Of a stretch of DNA of 54,786 bases, positions 49,228 through 54,786 are shown piece after piece. Source of the DNA: UBA73 sp964364885 (GTDB lineage: Archaea; Nanobdellota; Nanobdellia; Pacearchaeales; GW2011-AR1); assembly GCA_964364885.1 (NCBI GenBank), contig CAYIOA010000002.1, positions 1-54,786 of the forward strand, read 5' to 3'. Under the pieces are notes generated by a model that did not search any database, was not told the DNA's origin, and was given only the letters and a program-made list of their open reading frames with translations. Made by a program: the position numbers and the translations under genes. Within the stretch, counting starts at the first letter, position 1; each line of letters starts with the position of its first letter.

Positions 49228-49628
49228 AATTAGAGAAGAAAAAATCACTTGTTGTAAGAACGCTTGGCGTAGGAAAAGCCAGAATAGTTTTCAACACTCA
49301 AAGGCTGAGTGAAATAAAAGAAGCAATAACGAAGCAGGATATAAAAGACCTGCATAAGTCTGGGGCAATTATAATAATAGAAAAGAAAGGAAGAAGAAAA
49401 GTAAAAAAAAGAACGAGTAGAAGAAGAAGCGGAAGTATAAAGCACAAAAAGAGCAATTCAAAGAAAGAGTATGCAACCCTGACAAGAAAATTAAGATTAT
49501 ATCTGTCAGCTCTAAAAAGAAACAACAAAATTTCACAGGAAGAATTTAAAAAACTAAGAAAAGAGATAAAGAACAGAAACTTTAGAAGTCTTTCTCACAT
49601 AAAAGAAACAATCTCGGGGGCAGCATAA
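49224..49628 (+). CDS. rpl19e: Ribosomal protein eL19
   Basis: A 134-residue L19e, mostly helical and basic. The N-terminal VGKARIVFNTQRLSEIKEAIT and the Arg/Lys-rich KKRTSRRRSGSIKHKK followed by ALKRNNKISQEEFKKLRKEIK match the family. Slightly shorter than usual. Confidence 0.96.
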   Translation: MKLEKKKSLVVRTLGVGKARIVFNTQRLSEIKEAITKQDIKDLHKSGAIIIIEKKGRRKVKKRTSRRRSGSIKHKKSNSKKEYATLTRKLRLYLSALKRNNKISQEEFKKLRKEIKNRNFRSLSHIKETISGAA

Positions 49629-49629
49629 A

Positions 49630-50106
49630 ATGACAAAAACATTAAAAAGAAGAAGAAAAGAAGCAAAGACAGATTACAAAGCAAGATTAGCTCTGCTTAA
49701 ATCAGAAAAGCCGCGCATAGTAATAAGAAAAACAAACAAGTATATCATGGCTCAAATTATAAAATCAGATCACGCCCAGGATAAAGTTATAGCGAGTGCT
49801 ACGTCAAAAGATCTATTAAAGAAAGGCTGGCCGGATAATAAAAATGGGAGTCTTAAAACTCTCGCCGCTTGCTACCTCACAGGATCTCTTTTGGTAAAGA
49901 ATCTCAAGGATAAGCCGGAAGAGGTTATTCTTGATATAGGGTTGTCAAGAAATGTTCACGGTTCAAGAATTTATGCTCTTCTTAAAGGAGCAATAGACTC
50001 AGGGCTGAATGTCTCTCATAAAAAAGAAATTCTTCCTTCATTAGAAAAAATAAATTCAACCAACAAATCAAGCATTGTTCTTGCTAAAATAAAGGAGGGA
50101 ATATAA
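49630..50106 (+). CDS. rpl18: Ribosomal protein uL18
   Basis: A 158-residue L18 that binds 5S rRNA with L5. YKARLALLKSEKPRIVIRKTNKYIMAQII and ILDIGLSRNVHGSRIYALLKGAID are the conserved archaeal segments. One base separates it from L19e and from S5. Confidence 0.96.
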   Translation: MTKTLKRRRKEAKTDYKARLALLKSEKPRIVIRKTNKYIMAQIIKSDHAQDKVIASATSKDLLKKGWPDNKNGSLKTLAACYLTGSLLVKNLKDKPEEVILDIGLSRNVHGSRIYALLKGAIDSGLNVSHKKEILPSLEKINSTNKSSIVLAKIKEGI

Positions 50107-50107
50107 A

Positions 50108-50863
50108 ATGGCGGAAAAAGAAATAAAACAAGATATTGAAGCACTGCCGGAAGAAATAGGGAAAATAGATATTTTAGCGGAGAAAAAAGAACAAAAAGAG
50201 TACACAGGAGAGAAAGTCTATTTAGATTCATGGGTTCCTAAAACAAAACTGGGAAGGTCAGTTAAAGAAGGAAAAGAAAAAGATATTGACAAGATAATAA
50301 AAAGCGGGAAAAAAATTCTCGAGCCGGAGATTGTAGAATCTCTAATCAGTCTGGAATCAGAATTGCTTATGATTGGGCAAGCAAAAGGAAAATTCGGAGG
50401 AGGAAAAAGAAGAGCTTGGAGGCAGACTCAGAAAAAAACACAGGAAGGAAATATAATTACCTTTTCAACAATGGCTGTTGTTGGCGACAAAAACGGACAT
50501 ATTGGCATAGGATACGGCAGGGCAAAAGAAACTCTTCCTGCGAGGGAGAAAGCAATAAGAAACGCAAAATTAAATATCACAAAAATCGAGCGCGGATTTG
50601 AATCCCCAGAATCAGAAGAGGAGAAAAACAATCCGCACACAGTCCCGTTTAAAGTTCAAGGAAAATGCGGAAGCGTAAAATTAACTCTTTTGCCGGCTCC
50701 AAGAGGAACGGGCCTGGTTATCGGAGATGAATGTAAAAAAATCCTGCGTCTTGCAGGAATAAAAGATGTATACTCCCAAACAAGGGGGAAAACAAAAACA
50801 ACTTTCAATATGGCAAAGGCATGCATGAACGCTTTAATAAACACAACAAAAATAAATTTGTAA
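50108..50863 (+). CDS. rps5: Ribosomal protein uS5 with N-terminal extension
   Basis: A 251-residue S5, important for decoding accuracy. The dsRBD-like core (QTQKKTQEGNIITFSTMAVVGDKNGHIGIGYGRAKET) and PAPRGTGLVIGDECKKILRLAGIKDVYSQTRGKTKT are typical. An acidic first 40 residues precede the conserved TKLGRSVKEG region. Ends one base before L30. Confidence 0.97.
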   Translation: MAEKEIKQDIEALPEEIGKIDILAEKKEQKEYTGEKVYLDSWVPKTKLGRSVKEGKEKDIDKIIKSGKKILEPEIVESLISLESELLMIGQAKGKFGGGKRRAWRQTQKKTQEGNIITFSTMAVVGDKNGHIGIGYGRAKETLPAREKAIRNAKLNITKIERGFESPESEEEKNNPHTVPFKVQGKCGSVKLTLLPAPRGTGLVIGDECKKILRLAGIKDVYSQTRGKTKTTFNMAKACMNALINTTKINL

Positions 50864-50864
50864 A

Positions 50865-51284
50865 ATGATAGCAGTTATAAGAATTTCAGGAGACGTAGAC
50901 CTTCCGGGGAACATCAGAGAAGCCCTTTACAGGCTTAAAATAAGAAGAAAATACTCAGCTGTGCTTATTCATCCAACACAAATAAACATGAAATTATTAA
51001 AAGTATTAAGAAATCATGTCGCATACGGCACTATAGATAACGAAACTTTAACAAAGCTAATAGAAAAAAGAGGAAAGCCTCTCGAAAAGGATAAAAAGAT
51101 TAACAAAGATGAAATAATAGAGAAGCTGGACAAAAAAACACTCTCGGACTTAGGATTGAAGCCATTTTTCAGATTGCATCCCCCGCGAGGAGGAATAGAC
51201 TCAAAAAAGCATGCTGGAAAAGGCAAGGGTGTCCTAGGCGACAACAAAGAAAAGATAAATGATTTAATTAGGAGGATGTTATAA
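50865..51284 (+). CDS. rpl30: Ribosomal protein uL30
   Basis: A 139-residue archaeal L30. IAVIRISGDVDLPGNIREALYRLKIRRKYSAVLI is the L30 core and FRLHPPRGGIDSKK the archaeal C-terminal hallmark. Its stop shares one base with the following zinc-ribbon gene (TAATG), so the latter is co-translated. Confidence 0.95.
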   Translation: MIAVIRISGDVDLPGNIREALYRLKIRRKYSAVLIHPTQINMKLLKVLRNHVAYGTIDNETLTKLIEKRGKPLEKDKKINKDEIIEKLDKKTLSDLGLKPFFRLHPPRGGIDSKKHAGKGKGVLGDNKEKINDLIRRML

Positions 51285-51541
51285 TGGCATATGCTGGTTT
51301 CATATGGGAATGTAGCTGTGGTCATATTGAATATGGGGAATACGCTCCAGAAGAGTGCGCCCAATGCAACAAAATAGACACTTTTATTAAACTGCCGGAA
51401 GAATTTATAGAGGAGAGAGAAAAAGATATATCAAAGAACGAATTTGATGACATTTTAGCAGTAAGAAAACATCGGCTGAGAAATAAAACTCCGAAGATGC
51501 AAAAGCAGGTTAAAAAAACAACGAGAAAAAAAAGAAAATGA
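51284..51541 (+). CDS. Rubredoxin-like zinc-ribbon protein within the ribosomal operon
   Basis: An 85-residue protein between L30 and L15. It begins MAYAGFIWECSCGHIEYGEY with C10-x-C12 and C25-x2-C28 (ECAQC), a rubredoxin/rubrerythrin-like zinc ribbon with one residue less than usual in the first pair. The C-terminal third is very basic (KMQKQVKKTTRKKRK), as for an rRNA-binding tail. Both junctions overlap: one base with L30 and four with L15 (ATGA), so it is translated at the same rate as its neighbours. I do not recognise it as a standard ribosomal protein; a lineage-specific ribosome-associated protein is my best inference. Confidence 0.85.
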   Translation: MAYAGFIWECSCGHIEYGEYAPEECAQCNKIDTFIKLPEEFIEEREKDISKNEFDDILAVRKHRLRNKTPKMQKQVKKTTRKKRK

Positions 51542-51981
51542 AAACAAAAAAAAGAAAAAAATCTACGAGATATCGCGGAAGCTACACGCATGGAAGAGGC
51601 GGAAAGAAAAAAGCAAGAGGCAGCGGCCATAGAGGCGGAAAAGGAATGGCTGGAACAGGAAAAAGAGCTGACCAAAGAAAGTCTTTAGTGATAAATTTAT
51701 ACAAAGGAGATTATTTTGGAAAAGCCAAAACATTAAGAAGAAAAAAATCAAAAAAACTAAAAACAATGAATCTGAGGGACATTTCTGATAATTTCAGCTC
51801 CCTCATAGAAAAAGGTGCAATAAAAGAAATAAAAAAAGGTGAATACGAGATTGATCTCAAAGGTTATAAAATTCTAGGTGATGGAGAAATAACAACAAAA
51901 CTGACAATTATTGCTTCCGAGGCATCCAAGTCAGCAAAAGACAAGGTTAAAAAAGCAGGTGGAGATATAAGGTCAATCTAG
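51538..51981 (+). CDS. rpl15: Ribosomal protein uL15
   Basis: A 147-residue archaeal L15. The N-terminal KKRKKSTRYRGSYTHGRGGKKKARGSGHRGGKGMAG-type basic, Gly-rich stretch and the C-terminal KLTIIASEASKSAKDKVKKAGG are characteristic. One base separates it from secY, the usual neighbour. Confidence 0.96.
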   Translation: MKTKKRKKSTRYRGSYTHGRGGKKKARGSGHRGGKGMAGTGKRADQRKSLVINLYKGDYFGKAKTLRRKKSKKLKTMNLRDISDNFSSLIEKGAIKEIKKGEYEIDLKGYKILGDGEITTKLTIIASEASKSAKDKVKKAGGDIRSI

Positions 51982-51982
51982 A

Positions 51983-53377
51983 ATGGCACTTGAAATAAAG
52001 CAGATATTGTACAATCTTCCAGAAGTAAAAAAGCCTCTAGAGAAAAAACTAAGCTTTAATACAAAACTTAAATGGACTCTGATTATCTTAGGCGCTTTTT
52101 TTATATTATCCAATATTTCTCTATACGGCTTGTCGAACAACGCTCTTTCCAGGCTGGAATTTTTGCAGCTTATATTTGCAACCCAATTCGGAAGTATAAT
52201 CAGTCTTGGTATCGGCCCAATAGTAATGTCTTCTATTATACTGCAATTGCTTGCTGGCTCAGGAATTCTTTCGATTGATACAAAAACAGAAGAAGGAAGA
52301 AAGTATTTTCAAGGGCTTCAGAAAATAGGAACGATATTTTTTATTATCTTTGAAGCAATGGTTTATATTTTAATGAAAGGATTAGAACCATCCCCCGGAT
52401 TTGCCTCAATTTTAATTTTTCAGTTAATCCTTGGAGGTCTAGCAATCATGCTTATGGATGAAGTAGTTCAAAAATGGGGGTTTGGCTCAGGTACTTCGCT
52501 GTTTATTGTTGCAGGAGTGGCTTGGGAATTATTCGCCCGTTTATTCCAATTCATAGATCCGACAACAGGGCAGAACTGCCTTTTTGATTTTGCAAACACC
52601 CCCTGCGGAGGAAATCTCCTTATTATTATACAATCAATTTTAAACGGCGCACCAAAAGAAGCTCTTATCGCTTCAACAGCAATTATATCCACAATCATAA
52701 TTTTCTTAATCGTTATTTTTGCGCAGGGCTTAAAAGTAGAAATACCTCTTTCTTATGAAAGGCTTCGCGGTTTTGGCATGAAATGGCCTCTAGCTTTCTT
52801 CTATGCTTCAGTAACTCCAGTTATATTGGCAGCTGCATTAGTTGCGAATATTCAATTGTTTGGAAGTCTCCTAGAAAGCTGGCTGGATAAACCTACATTT
52901 TTAGGAAGTTTTTCTCAAGGCCGTGCAGTCTCAGGTCTTGCTTTTTGGATTAGTGATTCAAATCTCTTAGAGGCGTTAATCAGAGGAAGCTTTCAAAATG
53001 TGTTTATAATTCAAGCAATAATACATCTAGTCTTTTATACAGCAATATCAGCTATATTTGCAGTTTTTTGGGTAAAGACTTCAGGGATGGACGAATCATC
53101 TCAGGCAAAAAATATTCTATCCTCTGGATTGCAAATTCCTGGTTTCAGAAAAGATCCGCGAGTACTAGAATCGATCCTTAGTCGTTACATCATGCCTTTA
53201 ACAATCATGGGCGGTCTTTCAATAGGAGCTCTCGCCGCGTTAGCGAATCTTATTGGTGCTTTAACTTCTGGAACAGCAATTCTCCTTGCAGTTATGATAA
53301 TACACCAGCTTTACCAAAAAATCGCAGAGCAGCACGCACTAGATATGCATCCAGCTCTAAGAAAAATAATGGGATAG
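51983..53377 (+). CDS. secY: Protein translocase subunit SecY
   Basis: A 464-residue channel protein with about ten membrane helices. The plug and second-helix region (FGSIISLGIGPIVMSSIILQLL), the cytosolic loops with IPLSYERLRGFGMKWPLAFFY, and the FWVKTSGMDESSQAKNILSSGLQIPGFRKDPR region facing the ribosome are typical of archaeal SecY. It forms the channel served by the SRP RNA at 6,078. SecE and SecG are not in the window. Confidence 0.98.
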   Translation: MALEIKQILYNLPEVKKPLEKKLSFNTKLKWTLIILGAFFILSNISLYGLSNNALSRLEFLQLIFATQFGSIISLGIGPIVMSSIILQLLAGSGILSIDTKTEEGRKYFQGLQKIGTIFFIIFEAMVYILMKGLEPSPGFASILIFQLILGGLAIMLMDEVVQKWGFGSGTSLFIVAGVAWELFARLFQFIDPTTGQNCLFDFANTPCGGNLLIIIQSILNGAPKEALIASTAIISTIIIFLIVIFAQGLKVEIPLSYERLRGFGMKWPLAFFYASVTPVILAAALVANIQLFGSLLESWLDKPTFLGSFSQGRAVSGLAFWISDSNLLEALIRGSFQNVFIIQAIIHLVFYTAISAIFAVFWVKTSGMDESSQAKNILSSGLQIPGFRKDPRVLESILSRYIMPLTIMGGLSIGALAALANLIGALTSGTAILLAVMIIHQLYQKIAEQHALDMHPALRKIMG

Positions 53378-53413
53378 CATACAATTTAAAAACTATCTTT
53401 ATTAATAATAAAA

Positions 53414-53941
53414 ATGAACAAGTCAATTAAGACATTATTTCTTTTGATGTTTATCAGCTTAGCAATAGCTCTTTTTTGGGACAAAATTCCACTAATTAGT
53501 CAGACAGTTCATCTTGTTTTTAATCCAACAATAGGAAAAATTTTAAATTTCAATGCAAATTTTGGCTTGATTTTAGTTTCAGCAGCAATCAGCTTTTTTA
53601 TAACATTAATTCAAAAATATACTACTGATCAAGAAACACTCAGAAGTATAAAAAAAGAGCAGAAACTTTTGCAGGAAGAAATGAAAGCATATAAAGATCA
53701 CCCTGAAAAGCTTCTGGCGCTCCAGAAAAAACAGCTGGAGTTTATACCAAGAACTTTCGAGATAACACTAAGACCATTGATGTATACTTCAATACCAATA
53801 ATTATCTTTTTTAGATGGTTTTCAGATTATTTCACGGCAAATCCATTCAAAATATTTGGCTTAATGCACTGGCTTCTTGCATACTTGATATTCAGCATAG
53901 TCTTCACAACAATATTCAGAAAAGTATTAAACGTAGCATAA
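53414..53941 (+). CDS. Oxa1-superfamily insertase-like protein (DUF106)
   Basis: A 175-residue protein with membrane helices near 7-27, 45-64, 125-140 and 148-168, and a charged cytosolic coiled hairpin (SIKKEQKLLQEEMKAYKDHPEKLL) between them. This is the architecture of archaeal DUF106/Ylp1 proteins, related to YidC/Get1/EMC3 insertases. Its place after SecY is usual in archaea and suits co-translational membrane insertion. It converges on psmA, with only one base between the two stops. A TATA-like TTTATTAATAA lies just upstream. Confidence 0.88.
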   Translation: MNKSIKTLFLLMFISLAIALFWDKIPLISQTVHLVFNPTIGKILNFNANFGLILVSAAISFFITLIQKYTTDQETLRSIKKEQKLLQEEMKAYKDHPEKLLALQKKQLEFIPRTFEITLRPLMYTSIPIIIFFRWFSDYFTANPFKIFGLMHWLLAYLIFSIVFTTIFRKVLNVA

Positions 53942-53942
53942 A

Positions 53943-54668
53943 TTACTTAACTATTCTTCTCAAGTTTTCTTCATAAACCCTTACTATTTTTTCATCACTT
54001 GTTTTGATATAAGCTGCTTCGAATCTGCTTAAATCAAAATTTTTTCCAAGAATTTCCTTGAATATTTTAATGCAGAATCTTATCCCTTCTTCAACATTCA
54101 TATCTTCTTTATAATCCCTTCTCAAAAATTCTTTTATCTTCTCGTCGTTCTCTCCTATCGCATTTGCCTTGTAAGCAAAGAAATTGCCTGTGACATCAGA
54201 CGTATATAAATGAGTTTTATTTTTGTTCACTCCTAAAAGCATTATAGAGACACCATAAGGTCTTGCTCCCCCATACTGAGTGAACAGCTGTTTTCTGTCA
54301 GATATCATCCTTATCACAGAGATAGGCTCTATCGGGGACCCAAAGGTTACTTTATTCTGCTGAGCTAAAACCTGCGCTTGATCAATTAATATCCTTGCAT
54401 CAGCCAGTATTCCGGCAGAAACAGCGATTATATGGCTGTCAATCTCAAATATTTTATGAGTAGACTCAAGAGCAAGAAGTTTGTCCCTTACTCTTTTATC
54501 AGCAACAATAACAACTCCATCTTTGCAGACAAGCCCTATGCTCGCGCTTCCCAATCTAACTGTCTTCTCAGCATATTCAACTTGCAATAAATGCCCCTCA
54601 GGAGAGAACATAGTCGCGGCTCTGTCATAGCCCATTACCTGATGCTGCATTTCTGTTGGAATATCCAT
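53943..54668 (-). CDS. psmA: Proteasome alpha subunit
   Basis: A 241-residue alpha subunit that forms the outer rings and gate of the 20S proteasome. YDRAATMFSPEGHLLQVEYAEKTVRLG near the N-terminus is the alpha-type signature, and GVVIVADKRVRDKLL and YGGARPYGVSIMLLG follow. It has no N-terminal Thr nucleophile, as expected. It pairs with the beta subunit at 10,766 and is read toward the ribosomal array. A CTTAAATA box lies about 40 bases upstream. Confidence 0.97.
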   Translation of the reverse strand: MDIPTEMQHQVMGYDRAATMFSPEGHLLQVEYAEKTVRLGSASIGLVCKDGVVIVADKRVRDKLLALESTHKIFEIDSHIIAVSAGILADARILIDQAQVLAQQNKVTFGSPIEPISVIRMISDRKQLFTQYGGARPYGVSIMLLGVNKNKTHLYTSDVTGNFFAYKANAIGENDEKIKEFLRRDYKEDMNVEEGIRFCIKIFKEILGKNFDLSRFEAAYIKTSDEKIVRVYEENLRRIVK

Positions 54669-54760
54669 TTTCTCTTTCTCAGAATTATCAATCTAAAAAT
54701 AAAACTCTATTTAAGCTTTGCTCTAATCTGCATAATTGAAAAAAATTGATGAGTCCCAAT

Positions 54761-54772
54761 AATATTTATAAT
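54761..54772 (+). promoter_or_regulatory. Possible promoter of a gene beyond the right edge
   Basis: AATATTTATAAT on the plus strand looks like a TATA box, which would start transcription about 18 bases past it, at or just outside the window end. It is divergent from psmA. No coding start is visible. Confidence 0.3.
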
Positions 54773-54786
54773 CCCCCCATATTAGT

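Noticed and set aside
1..54786. CRISPR arrays, insertion sequences or integrases
   Set aside because: No regularly spaced repeats and no transposase- or integrase-like proteins were seen on either strand.

Overview
The window is a contiguous piece of an AT-rich archaeal chromosome. Marks of Archaea are the ribosomal super-operon with S4e, L19e, L32e and aIF1, both 20S proteasome subunits, PCNA, aCPSF1, Mre11-Rad50, a class I CCA-adding enzyme, an SRP RNA with an archaeal-type helix 8, an intron-containing tRNA, and TATA-like boxes about 26-27 bases before many start codons (leaderless transcription). A single-chain primase, a short Rad50, many small zinc-ribbon proteins and many single-pass secreted proteins point to the DPANN group, most likely a Pacearchaeota/Woesearchaeota-type lineage. 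That placement is inference from gene content, not a tree.

Layout. 1-5,826: a gene cut by the left edge, small membrane and Cys-rich proteins, an OB-DHH (RecJ-like) phosphoesterase, a DUF1761 protein, a split tRNA-Thr(CGT) gene and arginyl-tRNA synthetase. 5,871-7,415: a small membrane protein, the SRP RNA and two pilin-like proteins. 7,478-15,219: Mre11-Rad50, proteasome beta, aCPSF1, a presenilin-type protease and a TrmB-type regulator. 15,236-23,140 (minus strand): one long probable operon running from pilin-like proteins through two large surface proteins to an Era-like GTPase, a DUF2073 protein, a zinc-ribbon protein and the CCA enzyme. 23,192-23,974: a methyltransferase of the FmrO/Rmt type. 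24,068-29,522 (minus): a type IV pilus-like cluster with a VirB11-like ATPase, two TadC-type membrane proteins, three pilin-like proteins and a 53-residue protein. 29,564-36,628: thioredoxin reductase, a YbaK-type deacylase, a membrane-anchored nuclease with a lamin-tail-like domain, and three surface proteins, two of them sharing a Cys-rich stalk. 36,664-39,755: primase and PCNA (divergent), a zinc-finger protein, a candidate structured RNA and a PD-(D/E)xK nuclease. 39,922-40,511: three small accessory ORFs. 40,741-53,941: L3 to SecY and an Oxa1-superfamily protein in one strand-consistent array of closely packed genes. 53,943-54,668: proteasome alpha on the opposite strand.

How it fits together. 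The window mixes core information processing (translation, replication clamp and primase, double-strand-break repair, protein turnover, SRP/SecY targeting) with a cell-surface programme of seven pilin-like proteins, one secretion ATPase with two membrane platforms, and several large anchored ectodomain proteins. The most interesting link is the apparent co-transcription of surface proteins with a three-gene set (GTPase, DUF2073, zinc ribbon) that resembles the archaeal vesiculation (Arv) genes as I recall them. Other notable points are a primase whose PriL-like tail has lost every cysteine expected for the Fe-S cluster, and an unrecognised zinc-ribbon gene embedded between L30 and L15. No CRISPR array, insertion sequence, integrase or rRNA gene was seen.
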